Origin: Agaricicola taiwanensis
GTDB lineage: Bacteria > Pseudomonadota > Alphaproteobacteria > Rhizobiales > Methylopilaceae
Length of the DNA: 64,000 bases
Assembly: GCF_014635245.1 (NCBI RefSeq)
Contig: NZ_BMCP01000001.1
Location: 1,463,801-1,527,800, forward strand
Direction: 5' to 3'
The notes beneath the pieces were generated by a model. The model was not told the origin of the DNA and did not search any database. It saw only the letters and a list, made by a program, of their open reading frames with translations. Numbering within the stretch: position 1 is the first letter of the stretch; each line of letters opens with the position of its first letter. Below, in pieces: positions 37,648 to 46,327 of the stretch. The position numbers and the translations under genes were made by a program.

Positions 37648-38100
37648 TCACCTCCCAACAAACCCAGCCAACTCCTCCGCCGTCCTGGTCGGAAACACCT
37701 CCCGCAGATACTCAAGAAACGCCGAGACCCGCGCTCAGCAGCCGCCGCGAGGGGTAGAGCGTCCACAGGGTGATCTCCGGCGCGTCGATGTCGCCCCAGT
37801 GGGCCAGCGTGCCCGCCGCAAGGTCGTGGCTGACCAGTGAGATGGGGAGGCGGGCGGCGCCGAGGCCGGTGCGGGCGGCGTCGCGCACCATGATGAGGGA
37901 GGAGAGGGCGAGCACGGGCTCGATGGCCAAGGTTTTGCGGCCCTCTGATGTCGTCCCGGTCCAGGGGCGGGCATCGGCCAGCGAGCGCACCGTCTCGCCT
38001 GGCGATAGGCGGGGAAGAGTGGGGCTTGCCACCACCACCACGGTCGCGCGGGAAGATGCGGCCGACGAGGCTCTCCGCTTCGGCTCACCGATAGCGAGGT
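37648..38100 (-). pseudogene. Decayed LysR-type regulator (C-terminal part only)
   Basis: The minus strand encodes a recognisable effector-domain tail of a LysR protein: GEPK, then ESLVGRIFPR, VVVVASPTLPRLSPGE, IVRDAA-like text, LVSHDLAAGTLAHWGDID and TLYPSRRLL. The pieces lie in different frames, with at least three frame changes. The last is a 2-base loss near 37732, which stops the frame early; the natural end VSAFLEYLREVFPTRTAEEL continues in another frame to a stop at 37648. The DNA-binding half is missing. It marks the right edge of the inserted STAND/radical-SAM region. Confidence 0.75.
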
Positions 38101-38152
38101 GACAGCACCGCCGACATCGTCACAGAATGGCATCGCGACGAGAGGGATCATC

Positions 38153-38659
38153 GTGACCGACACAGCTCCTGGATATACATTTCACCAGCTGTCGGAAGAC
38201 GACCTGACGCTGTTCAAGGCTCTGCTGCGGCTGTTCGGCGAGGCTTTCGACGACCTTCCCACCTATCAGGATGCTGTTCCGTCCGATGGCTATCTCGCTC
38301 GGCTGCTGGCTGGATCGCAGTTCATCGCGCTCACCGCCATATCGGGCGACGATGTCGTGGGCGGCCTCGCCGCTTATGAGCTCATGAAATTCGAGCGGGA
38401 GCGCAGCGAGATCTACATCTATGACCTCGCGGTTGCCGAGAACCACAGGCGCAGGGGTGTGGCCACGGGGTTGATCGAGGCTTTGCAGCGCATCGCCTCG
38501 GAGCGCGGAGCCTATGTCATCTTCGTCCAGGCCGACCCGCCGGATGCACCCGCGGTGGCGCTCTACGAGGGCCTGGGGACACGGGAAGAGGTCTATCACT
38601 ACGACATTGCCGTTGGAGAGGGCTCCGGGAGCGGGCATCCGCCGCGCCGGCAGGGCTGA
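38153..38659 (+). CDS. GNAT acetyltransferase resembling AAC(3)-I aminoglycoside acetyltransferases
   Basis: A 168-residue GNAT protein. The sequence SEIYIYDLAVAENHRRRGVATGLI contains the acetyl-CoA loop (RRRGVA), and later GAYVIFVQAD, PAVALYEGLG and REEVYHYDI follow. These match, in order, the AAC(3)-I family that acetylates gentamicin-type drugs, as I recall it. The GTG at 38153 has GAGAGGGA upstream; an earlier start would read over the LysR remnant. Whether the protein inactivates aminoglycosides or another amine cannot be told from the sequence. No integron or resistance cassette signs are nearby. Confidence 0.85.
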   Translation: MTDTAPGYTFHQLSEDDLTLFKALLRLFGEAFDDLPTYQDAVPSDGYLARLLAGSQFIALTAISGDDVVGGLAAYELMKFERERSEIYIYDLAVAENHRRRGVATGLIEALQRIASERGAYVIFVQADPPDAPAVALYEGLGTREEVYHYDIAVGEGSGSGHPPRRQG

Positions 38660-38784
38660 AAGGCCAATCTCGGGCACCTTCCTCAGCTTGGGCGCAATGT
38701 TCGGCTTCGATGGTGCCGGTGAAACGCGAGGGTATCGTGATGGCGGCCAGGTGTCGGGGGAATGCCACGGGCGGAGGAACCCGA

Positions 38785-39177
38785 ATGATATCCGCCGTTG
38801 TGCTGGCGGCCGTGGCCGCTCTGCCGCTTTCCCCGGCGCTTGCGGAGGAATGGAAGCGGCCGGACAGCCCCTTCACCATGGGGGAAGCGCATCCGGAGGT
38901 GCCGGCAACCTGCGAGACGGCGAGGCACTGGATCGATCATGCACCTGCGACCGACGACCGCGTGAGCTTTGCCATCGAGGGCGCGCTGGTCGCCGTCCAC
39001 TGGGACGGCGTTCTGGCCTATCTCATCATGTGCGATGAGCCTGGCGTCCAGGTGATGTGCGTCACCTACAGCAAGGAAGGCCGTGAGGTCGGAAACCGGG
39101 TGATGTTCGCAGGCGGCTACATCAGGGCGGGCGAGCGCCGGATCATGCTGGACCCATGCCTCGCCTCCTCGAACTAG
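38785..39177 (+). CDS. Small exported protein of unknown function
   Basis: A 130-residue protein with a clear signal peptide (MISAVVLAAVAALPLSPALA, then AEEWKRP). The mature part has four Cys residues (CETARHW, IMCDEPG, VMCVTYS, DPCLASS) that could form disulphides. GGAGG precedes the ATG at 38785; frames starting earlier would lack a signal peptide. I do not recognise the family. It is transcribed in the same direction as the acetyltransferase but 125 bases later, with no clear functional tie. Confidence 0.65.
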   Translation: MISAVVLAAVAALPLSPALAEEWKRPDSPFTMGEAHPEVPATCETARHWIDHAPATDDRVSFAIEGALVAVHWDGVLAYLIMCDEPGVQVMCVTYSKEGREVGNRVMFAGGYIRAGERRIMLDPCLASSN

Positions 39178-39603
39178 CGGGCTGAAATCGCCTTGCTGCA
39201 AGGGGCTTGTTGCGCGCCGCGGCAGAGATCATGATACCCTTCATGATGGTCGATCCTGCCGACAAAATCCGTCGGAATGGCTGATTGGCACAGGTTCTTT
39301 TACACACCGATTGAAGCGCTTTTTTCTTCATTATTGAGCAGTTTATGGTGGTGTGGTGCGCGTTGAAAAGCCAGGGAAGGGATAAGTCCTTCCGATATAC
39401 GATATACTGTTGACAATGCAATCGGCGGGCGCTTAGGCTCCGGATCAATGCAGGAAAATTTTGGCTCCTTAAAATAAAAAAGCGGAGCCGGAGGGGTGCC
39501 GTGCGGGCGTGAGCGTGAATACGCTAAGCTTAGCAAACACTTCAATAAGGGGCGATTGCCGTATTGCTGTTCAATGCGGGCAATTGAATTGGAGAGAAGA
39601 AAC
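39178..39603. other. Promoter region of the second tricarboxylate operon
   Basis: This 426-base spacer is AT-rich and holds the operator-promoter at 39391-39417. The next 180 bases are a leader ending in GGAGAGAAG before the tctC start. No open frame in it is convincing. Confidence 0.55.
39391..39417 (+). promoter_or_regulatory. Operator plus -35 element shared with the hydantoinase/MBL region
   Basis: The core GATATACGATATA is followed by CTGTTGACAAT, in which TTGACA (39410-39415) is a consensus -35 box. A weak -10 (TAGGCT) lies 18 bases on. The same two blocks, in reverse orientation, occur at 51170-51201. The core is a near palindrome typical of sites for dimeric GntR-type regulators. It is placed directly upstream of the -35 box, which suggests activation or steric control of the tctC-tctB-tctA-asparaginase operon. 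Confidence 0.6.
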
Positions 39604-40596
39604 ATGACCATCAAGAAATATTTCATGGCCGGAATAGCCGCGGCTCTAACGCTGGCGGTTGCCGCTCCGGTCCAGGCGCAGGATTATCCCTCGCGCGATA
39701 TCACCTTCATCGTTCCTTTCAATCCGGGTGGCTCGTCTGATCCGCTGTCGCGCGCCTTTGCCGCCCAGCTGGAGAAGACGCTCAAGGGCAATATCAACGT
39801 CGAGAACCGGGCGGGCGGATCGGCGACCATCGGCACGAACCTCGTCGTGACCGCCGCTCCCGATGGCTACACCATCGGCCTCGGCGACAGCGCGGCGCTG
39901 ATCTACCAGCCCATGGTCAACAAGAACCTCGAATACAACAGCACCGACGATTACACGGTCATCACCAAGCTCGCAGACGTGCCCGGCATGCTTGTGGTGA
40001 AGGCCGATGCGAAGTGGAACACCTTCGAGGAGTTCCTGGAGGATGCCCGCAAGAACCCGGGCAAGCTGCGCGCCGGCGTGTCGGGCGTACGGTCCATTTC
40101 CGATCTCGTCGTGCAGCAGCTGAACCGCGCCGCCGATGTCGATATCGCCACCGTGCCCTTCACGGGCGGCGGCGGTGAGGCGCTTCTGGCCGTCATGGGC
40201 GGCCGGATCGAGGCCGCGATCGGCTATGGCGGGAACACCATCGCGCAGGTCAATGCCGGCAAGCTGAAGGTTCTCGCGGTCTTCGCCAAGGGCGACTATC
40301 CGCCTGTGCCCGATGCCATCTCGGTTCCGGATGATGCGGGCTTCGCGGCCTATATCCCCGCAAGCTACACGATCATCGCGCCCAAGGATCTTCCCAAGGA
40401 TGTCCTCGACAAGCTGGCGGCGGCCTCCAAGGAGGCGATCGAGACGCCGGAGATGAAGGAATTCGCGGCAAAGAGCGGCTTCGTGCTCGATCCGAAGGGC
40501 CCGGATGACGCCAGGGCCGAGCTCAAGGACCTGTCGGTTGAAATGACCGGCCTCCTGAAGTGGATGGACGAGAAAGAGGCCAAGGCTGGAAAATGA
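39604..40596 (+). CDS. TctC/Bug-family periplasmic solute-binding protein (TTT system 2)
   Basis: A 330-residue exported binding protein with signal peptide (MTIKKYFMAGIAAALTLAVA...PVQAQ) and the family's YPSRDITFIVPFNPGGSSDP and ENRAGGSATIG motifs. It delivers a carboxylate or amide-type acid to TctA/TctB encoded next. GGAGAGAAG precedes the ATG. Its stop overlaps the tctB start by four bases. The sequence is clearly different from the first system's binding protein, so the substrates probably differ. Confidence 0.92.
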   Translation: MTIKKYFMAGIAAALTLAVAAPVQAQDYPSRDITFIVPFNPGGSSDPLSRAFAAQLEKTLKGNINVENRAGGSATIGTNLVVTAAPDGYTIGLGDSAALIYQPMVNKNLEYNSTDDYTVITKLADVPGMLVVKADAKWNTFEEFLEDARKNPGKLRAGVSGVRSISDLVVQQLNRAADVDIATVPFTGGGGEALLAVMGGRIEAAIGYGGNTIAQVNAGKLKVLAVFAKGDYPPVPDAISVPDDAGFAAYIPASYTIIAPKDLPKDVLDKLAAASKEAIETPEMKEFAAKSGFVLDPKGPDDARAELKDLSVEMTGLLKWMDEKEAKAGK

Positions 40597-41063
40597 CTGT
40601 CGCTTCAATTCAGAAGCGCAGGAGCTATCTGGTGATCGGCGGCGTGGGCATTTTCCTCGCCGCCGGTTATCTCAGCCTCTCGCTTCAGCTTCCCATGGGC
40701 CACCTGAACAGCCCCGGCGCCGCCATCTTTCCTCTGATCGCCGGGAGCCTGCTGTTGATCGGCAGCATCTCCGCGGTCTGGGAAGGCTGGCGGATGGAGC
40801 CGACGGAGACGGCGGAACTGCCCATCGGCGATGATCTCTGGCGTCTCCTGGCGCTGATCGCGGCCCTCATCGGCTATCTCATAGCCCTCTCATGGCTGGG
40901 CCAGCTCATCGCCAGCATATTGTTCTGCATCGTCCTCATGAAGATGCTGTCGAAGCTGTCGCTTGTCGGGATCGTCATCAGATCAGTCATCATGATGGTG
41001 CCGGTCTATTATATTTTCGTACATTTGCTGGGCTTGCCGATGCCTAGAGGAATCTTTCTCTAA
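40593..41063 (+). CDS. TctB small membrane subunit (TTT system 2)
   Basis: A 156-residue protein with four predicted membrane helices (about 10-30, 43-62, 85-110, 120-145), as in other TctB proteins. It starts on the tctC stop (ATGA) and ends 14 bases before tctA. It forms the small subunit of the transport channel. Confidence 0.85.
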   Translation: MTVASIQKRRSYLVIGGVGIFLAAGYLSLSLQLPMGHLNSPGAAIFPLIAGSLLLIGSISAVWEGWRMEPTETAELPIGDDLWRLLALIAALIGYLIALSWLGQLIASILFCIVLMKMLSKLSLVGIVIRSVIMMVPVYYIFVHLLGLPMPRGIFL

Positions 41064-41077
41064 CAGAGGCTGTTGAG

Positions 41078-42604
41078 ATGACCGCGGTTGAAGGTCTGGG
41101 CTTCGGGCTCAGCGTTGTTTTCACTCTTCAGAATTTGCTGGCGGCGCTGATCGGGGCCTTTCTCGGGACCGCCATCGGCGTGCTGCCCGGCCTCGGACCT
41201 GTCGCCGGCGTCGCCCTGCTCCTGCCGATCACCTTCTCACTCGATCCGACGGCTGGCCTGATCATGATGGCCGGCATCTACTACGGCTCGCAGTACGGCA
41301 GCTCCACGACCGCGATCCTGATCAATATGCCGGGCGAATCCACCTCGGTGATGACATGCATCGACGGTTACAAGCTGACGAAGAAGGGGCGGGCAGGGGG
41401 TGTCCTCTCCATCGTCGCGCTCGGCTCCTTCATCGGTGGCACGGTCTCCGTCGTCGGCGTGATGCTGTTCTCGCCGATCATGGCCGACTTCGGCATCCTG
41501 TTCGGGCCGGCGGAATTCTTCGCGCTGACGGCGGGCGGGCTTCTCATCCTGTCACGCATTTCTGGCGGCTCTTTTGCCGCCGGCATCCTGCCCATGGCGC
41601 TGGGCCTCGTCATCAGCACCATCGGCGAGGAGCCGGTCACGGCGCAAAACCGCTTCACCTTCGGCTTCAACAACATGAGGCAGGGGATCGAACTCGTCGC
41701 GCTGGTAGTCGGCCTCTACGGCGTGGCCGAGATCATGGACATGGTGGAAAAGCTGCGCCGGCAGATGAAGCCGCAGCCCGTCAGTCTTCGCGAGATGCTT
41801 CCCACCCGCGAGGAAATGCGCCGGTCCTGGGCGCCCTATGGGCGCGGCACGATCATCGGTTTCGTCTTCGGGATGCTGCCCGGGCCGTCGGCGACGCTCT
41901 CAAGCTTCGCCAGCTACAAGCTTGAGAAATCGGTATCCAAATACCGCCACGAAATCGGCGAGGGCGCCATTGAAGGCGTTGCGGGGCCGGAGACCGCGAA
42001 CAATGCGGCGGCCACCTCCGGCATGGCGCCTTTGCTGGCGCTTGGCATTCCCTTCGGCGCGACCACCGCGCTGATGTTGGCGGCCCTGATGGTGCACGGC
42101 ATCGAGCCAGGCCCGCTTCTCCTGACCAATCATCCGGACATCTTCTGGGGCGTGATCGCGTCCATGCTGATCGGCAACGTGATGCTGCTCGTCCTCAACA
42201 TCCCGTTGATCAGCATCTGGGTCAGCCTGCTGCGGATCCCCTATCACATCTTTCTGCCCATGATCCTGGTGCTGGTGGTGATCGGTTCATACAGCGTGCG
42301 CAACAGCATGCTCGACGTCTACCTGCTCCTGATCCTCAGTGGCGTCGGCTACATCCTGCGCAAGTTCGATTTTCAGCTCGCTCCCATGGTCGTCGGCTTC
42401 GTGCTCGGGCCGCTCATGGAAAAACATATGCGGGAAGCCCTGTTCATGAGCCTCGGCGATATCTCGGTGTTCTACACCAGCCCCATCGCCGTCGGCATAT
42501 GGATCGCGGTCCTGCTGATCGTGACCATTGGGCTGCAACGCGCGCTGCTGGAACGGGTTTTCGGCATCAAGATCAGGACGCCGGCCTTCGACAACGCCGA
42601 TTAG
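41078..42604 (+). CDS. TctA large membrane subunit (TTT system 2)
   Basis: A 508-residue permease with about 10-12 helices. Repeated family motifs are GTAIGVLPGLGPVAGVALL, GIYYGSQYGSSTTAILIN, and FGMLPGPSATLSSFASY in the second half. It transports the ligand bound by the adjacent TctC. The operon continues 36 bases later with an asparaginase-family gene, which suggests that the imported compound carries an amide, or gives one on degradation. Confidence 0.93.
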   Translation: MTAVEGLGFGLSVVFTLQNLLAALIGAFLGTAIGVLPGLGPVAGVALLLPITFSLDPTAGLIMMAGIYYGSQYGSSTTAILINMPGESTSVMTCIDGYKLTKKGRAGGVLSIVALGSFIGGTVSVVGVMLFSPIMADFGILFGPAEFFALTAGGLLILSRISGGSFAAGILPMALGLVISTIGEEPVTAQNRFTFGFNNMRQGIELVALVVGLYGVAEIMDMVEKLRRQMKPQPVSLREMLPTREEMRRSWAPYGRGTIIGFVFGMLPGPSATLSSFASYKLEKSVSKYRHEIGEGAIEGVAGPETANNAAATSGMAPLLALGIPFGATTALMLAALMVHGIEPGPLLLTNHPDIFWGVIASMLIGNVMLLVLNIPLISIWVSLLRIPYHIFLPMILVLVVIGSYSVRNSMLDVYLLLILSGVGYILRKFDFQLAPMVVGFVLGPLMEKHMREALFMSLGDISVFYTSPIAVGIWIAVLLIVTIGLQRALLERVFGIKIRTPAFDNAD

Positions 42605-42640
42605 TATTAGACGCTGCTGCATCTCTGAAAGGGACGACAC

Positions 42641-43636
42641 ATGAGTACCACCAAACCTCGGATCGCGATCATCGGCACCGGCGGGACCATATCATCGCTC
42701 GGCACCCATTCGCTTGAGGTCTTGGACTATCCCGAAGTCAGCCGGAAGATGGAGCCTGACGAGGCCATCGAGCGGGTGCCGGAGGCCGCGCAGTTCGCGG
42801 ACCTGACACCGCTTCCGTTCCGCGCTGTCGGCAGCACCAAGATCGGGCCGCAGGACTGGATCGAGCTCGCCAACCTCATCAAGACGAACGCGGCCGAGAT
42901 GGATGGTTTCGTCATTCTCCATGGCACCGCGACGCTGGAGGAAACCGCCTACTTCCTCCACCTCGTGCTGAAGGTCGACACGCCTGTCGTCGTCGTGGGT
43001 GCCCAGCGCCCCGCCAGTGCGTTGAGCACGGACGTGGGCATGAATGTGGTCTCGGCCGTTCGCACCGCCTGCAGCGAGGACGCCCGCGGAAAAGGCGTTC
43101 TCGTGGTGCTCAACGACGAGATCCACAGCGCCCGCGATGCCACCAAGACCTCGACATATAGGCTGCAGACCTTCCAGAGCCGGGACTTCGGCCTCCTCGG
43201 CCATGTGGATGGAGACGGCGTCTATTGGTACCGCCAGCCTCTGCGCGCGCACACCCACGCATCGGCCTTTGACATCAAGGACATCACCTCACTCCCCCGC
43301 GTCGACATCGTCTATTCCTATGCCGGCTGTGACGGAGTTGCGGTGGATGCCTTCGTCGCAGCGGGAGCTAAGGGACTGGTTTCCGCAGGCATGGCTCCCG
43401 GCCTGACCTCGCCCGTCGAGCGCATCGCCTTTGAACAGGCTGCAAAGAGCGGCGTGGTCGTCGTGCAGTCAAACCGCGCCGGAAGCGGACGCGTCGCGCG
43501 AAGGACCTATCTGAAAGACAAGGCCATGGTCGGAGCGGACAACCTCAATCCGCAGAAGGCAAGGGTGCTGCTGTCGCTCGCGCTGACGAAGACAAACGAT
43601 CCCGACGAAATCCAGCGCCTCTTCCAAACACATTGA
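42641..43636 (+). CDS. Asparaginase/glutaminase-family enzyme lacking the conserved substrate Asp
   Basis: A 331-residue type II asparaginase-like protein. The nucleophile region is IIGTGGTISS (Thr16). The second catalytic block reads HGTATLEETAYFL, where the usual TDT has become TAT (Ala97 replaces the Asp that binds the amino and carboxyl groups of asparagine). The Lys region is VLNDEIHSARDATKTSTYRLQTF. Hydrolysis of the amide is probably kept, but the substrate may lack an alpha-amino acid head. The gene is the last of the second TTT operon. A strong hairpin follows. Confidence 0.88.
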   Translation: MSTTKPRIAIIGTGGTISSLGTHSLEVLDYPEVSRKMEPDEAIERVPEAAQFADLTPLPFRAVGSTKIGPQDWIELANLIKTNAAEMDGFVILHGTATLEETAYFLHLVLKVDTPVVVVGAQRPASALSTDVGMNVVSAVRTACSEDARGKGVLVVLNDEIHSARDATKTSTYRLQTFQSRDFGLLGHVDGDGVYWYRQPLRAHTHASAFDIKDITSLPRVDIVYSYAGCDGVAVDAFVAAGAKGLVSAGMAPGLTSPVERIAFEQAAKSGVVVVQSNRAGSGRVARRTYLKDKAMVGADNLNPQKARVLLSLALTKTNDPDEIQRLFQTH

Positions 43637-43647
43637 GGGAAGGGAGA

Positions 43648-43676
43648 CATCCGGCGGCCGGCACAGCCGCCGGATG
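43648..43676 (+). terminator. Strong stem-loop after the asparaginase-like gene
   Basis: Perfect 11-base arms CATCCGGCGGC and GCCGCCGGATG enclose a seven-base loop and are followed by TTTGT. It ends the tctC-tctB-tctA-asparaginase operon, 11 bases after the stop, and also faces the convergent MFS gene. Confidence 0.8.
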
Positions 43677-43687
43677 TTTGTCCGACC

Positions 43688-45100
43688 TCAACGCGTGCGG
43701 GGCGTGGATGCAAGCCGGGCCAGGCTCAGCATTAAGCCTACGATGGTCAGTCCCACGCTGATCCAGAAAATCATTGCAACGCCGCTCATCTGCACGGCGA
43801 AGAAATAGGAACACAGCCCAGCGCCGCTCAACTGCCCCAGAAGGCGGCTTCCTGCGACGATGCCGCTCGCGGCGCCGCTCCTTGCAAGCGGCGCACTGTG
43901 CATCAGGGCGCGCAGGTTGGGGGATTGAAACAGGCCGAAGCCAAGGCCGCAAAGCGCGATCCTCCACGCAAAGTCCAGGGCGGTGATATCCAGCGGGGAC
44001 AGGGCCACCGCCGCCAATCCCAGCGCCAGGATGCAGAGCCCGCCGCTTCCGATGATGGCCGGGCGAATGCGATCCGACAAGGACCCGGCAACCGGGGCTG
44101 CAATCGCCATGCAAGCCGGCCAGAGCCCCAGGATCAACCCAGCGATCTCGGGCTGTCCCGCCAGGCGCTCTTGCAGCAGAAAGGGTAGGGCGACCAGCGA
44201 GACGCCGTGAACGGCAAAGGCCATTACCGCTGTCATGGAGGACAGGCGAAACGATCGGCATCGGAAAAGATCGGTTGCGAGGATTGGAGCGCTCTCGAGG
44301 ATATCCATCCGGGCGGTCGCCGCGAGAAGGCCCAAAGCAACTGCTGCCATCGTCAGGTTCAGCAGGATGTTGCCGATCGCGCCGCTGACGATGATGGCCA
44401 GCATCGAAAGCGCGCAGAAGACCAGCAGCAGCGAACGGAGTTTGATCGGAACCGCGGCTTTCGCCGAAGCAGGCAAGGTTCGCATCGCCGCTGTGAAAGC
44501 TGCAACTCCAATCATAAGATTGAAGATGAACAGCCAGTGCCACGACGCATGTTGCTCGATCAGCATGGCAAGGCTCGGGCCTATGGAGAGGCAGGCGGAC
44601 ACCGTGAGGGCATTGATGCCCATGCCACGCCCCATCCGCGCAACAGGATAGACCCGCCTGACCAGCGCGATGCTGACGCTCATGATGCCTGCCGCGCCCA
44701 GGCCCTGGAATCCCCGGGCCATGATGAGCATCGAGAAGGAAGAAGAGAGCGCGCAAAGCAGCCCGCCGAGAACGAACACAAGCATCCCCGCCATGTAAAT
44801 CCGGCGATGTCCGACCTTGTCCGCCAGGGTCGCGAGGGGAATGAGGGCCGCGACCATGGCGGCCTGATAGGCACTCATGGCGAAGACGACGGTGTCGGCA
44901 GCTATCCCGAAATCCCGTGCAAGCATCGGCAGGGATGAGGACACCATTGCCGTGTCCAGGGTCACCGCGGCAAGCCCTGTCATCAGGGTTGCCATGGCAT
45001 GGCGCCTGTGATCGGCGGGGTTCTCCGCGGCCGTCTGGTCGAGCGATTGAAGGTGGCCTTCGGCGGAACCGGCACCCATCGCATCTGATCTTGGCTGCAT
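43688..45100 (-). CDS. MFS transporter (drug/metabolite exporter, DHA2-like)
   Basis: A 470-residue major-facilitator protein with 12-14 predicted helices. It has the loop 2-3 motif LATLADKVGHRRIYMAGM (D-x-x-G-R-R type) and the motif-C-like GINALTVSACLSIGPSLA. Proteins of this pattern export drugs or small metabolites with protons. I chose the ATG at 45100; ATG 45079 and 44995 are possible, and the last would start just before the first helix. It converges on the TTT operon, so it may export a product or toxic intermediate of that pathway. Confidence 0.85.
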   Translation of the reverse strand: MQPRSDAMGAGSAEGHLQSLDQTAAENPADHRRHAMATLMTGLAAVTLDTAMVSSSLPMLARDFGIAADTVVFAMSAYQAAMVAALIPLATLADKVGHRRIYMAGMLVFVLGGLLCALSSSFSMLIMARGFQGLGAAGIMSVSIALVRRVYPVARMGRGMGINALTVSACLSIGPSLAMLIEQHASWHWLFIFNLMIGVAAFTAAMRTLPASAKAAVPIKLRSLLLVFCALSMLAIIVSGAIGNILLNLTMAAVALGLLAATARMDILESAPILATDLFRCRSFRLSSMTAVMAFAVHGVSLVALPFLLQERLAGQPEIAGLILGLWPACMAIAAPVAGSLSDRIRPAIIGSGGLCILALGLAAVALSPLDITALDFAWRIALCGLGFGLFQSPNLRALMHSAPLARSGAASGIVAGSRLLGQLSGAGLCSYFFAVQMSGVAMIFWISVGLTIVGLMLSLARLASTPRTR

Positions 45101-45215
45101 GATCACCGATGATCTTGATATCCGGCGGGGCCGTTGGGTTATCGGAGCGACGGTTGTCGAGCAGGCATCGGCCCCCATGCATGAGATGAGGGCCGATACC
45201 AATGGCGAGTGAGGA

Positions 45216-46277
45216 TCAGTTGATGATTTTCTGCACCTGAGAGATGACGCCGTCATAACGCTCTCTCAGTACTTTATTCGACAGTCCCCAGATCTTCACC
45301 TCCGACAGCGGCGGGTTCTCAGGGGCTGACTCCACGTCAGGACGCGCTGAGTTTGCTCCGCGAACGTTGACGAGAGCGGTCTGTCCTTCTTTGGAGAGAT
45401 ACCAGTTCCCGAACAGTTCGGCAGCACTGGGGTTCTGCCCGCCCTCCAAAAGCATCATCGGGAATTTCACGAAAGGCACGCCCTCGGCGGGATAGATCGG
45501 AACGACCGGCGCCTTTTGCTTGACGCGTACGACATACTCATTGACCGACGAAGATACGCCGATCTCGGATTCCCCGCGCGCCACGTTCAGCATCACCGTG
45601 TTATAGGTCGTGAACATCTTGGGAGACTGCGTATTCAGCTCCTTCAGGAAGTCTTCACCATAGTGATCGAGGAGGAAGGCGTAGACCATCCATGATGTGC
45701 CTCCGACAGATATGGGGAAGAATGCGAACTTGTCCTTGAACTTCGGATTGGCAAGATCCTTCCAGCTTTTGGGAATATCGTCGCCCTTCACCAGGTTTTT
45801 GTTGTAGACAGGGTACATCAACTGACCTGAGCCCGAGTACCATTTCCCTTCCACCTTGAAGGTTTCATCGTATTTGGCGGCGGATGGCGGGGTCCAGTCG
45901 CGGACGAGACCGGCATCGACGAGGTTCTGGGCCAGCACTTCGTCGGAAAGGATCAGCACATCGCCGAAGGTCTGTTTGGCCTGCGCCTCGGTTTTTACGC
46001 GCTCATAGAGCCGGCCCGTCGCGGCGGACACCACCGAGACGCTTATGCAAGGAAAGCGTTCTTGAAAAGTCTTGACGATCTGACGCTCGTCTCCATCGGA
46101 TTGAGCGGTATAGTAGACAACTTCACCCTCCTTGCAGGCGGCGGCCATGAGCTCGGGCGTCCCGATCATCTCGCCGTCAACGTTGAGAGCATCTGCCTCC
46201 TGTGCAAAGCCGTAACCTGGAAGGGCCGCGGCCAGAACGGCGGTCATTGTAAATTTCTGCAGTCGTTTGAATGTCAT
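45216..46277 (-). CDS. ABC substrate-binding protein (Fe(III)/AfuA-type family)
   Basis: A 353-residue exported protein. The signal peptide (residues 1-24, MTFKRLQKFTMTAVLAAALP then GYGFAQ) is followed by CKEGEVVYYTAQSDGDERQIVKTF split around residue 47, a typical start for AfuA/FutA-like binding proteins. A start at 46331 is unlikely; AAGGAC precedes the ATG at 46277. With the permease and ATPase upstream on the same strand it completes an importer. The classic ferric Tyr pair is not obvious by eye, so the ligand may be an organic compound rather than iron. Confidence 0.85.
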   Translation of the reverse strand: MTFKRLQKFTMTAVLAAALPGYGFAQEADALNVDGEMIGTPELMAAACKEGEVVYYTAQSDGDERQIVKTFQERFPCISVSVVSAATGRLYERVKTEAQAKQTFGDVLILSDEVLAQNLVDAGLVRDWTPPSAAKYDETFKVEGKWYSGSGQLMYPVYNKNLVKGDDIPKSWKDLANPKFKDKFAFFPISVGGTSWMVYAFLLDHYGEDFLKELNTQSPKMFTTYNTVMLNVARGESEIGVSSSVNEYVVRVKQKAPVVPIYPAEGVPFVKFPMMLLEGGQNPSAAELFGNWYLSKEGQTALVNVRGANSARPDVESAPENPPLSEVKIWGLSNKVLRERYDGVISQVQKIIN

Positions 46278-46327
46278 GACTTGTCCTTCTCGCGGAGTTC
46301 GAGGGGGGTAGAGAAAGAAACAAATGC

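Noticed and set aside
43545..45182. A long minus-strand frame overlapping the MFS gene in another phase
   Set aside because: The hydrophobic pattern and MFS loop motifs belong to the other minus-strand frame (43688-45100); this one is Arg/Gly/Asp-rich and lacks any helix pattern.
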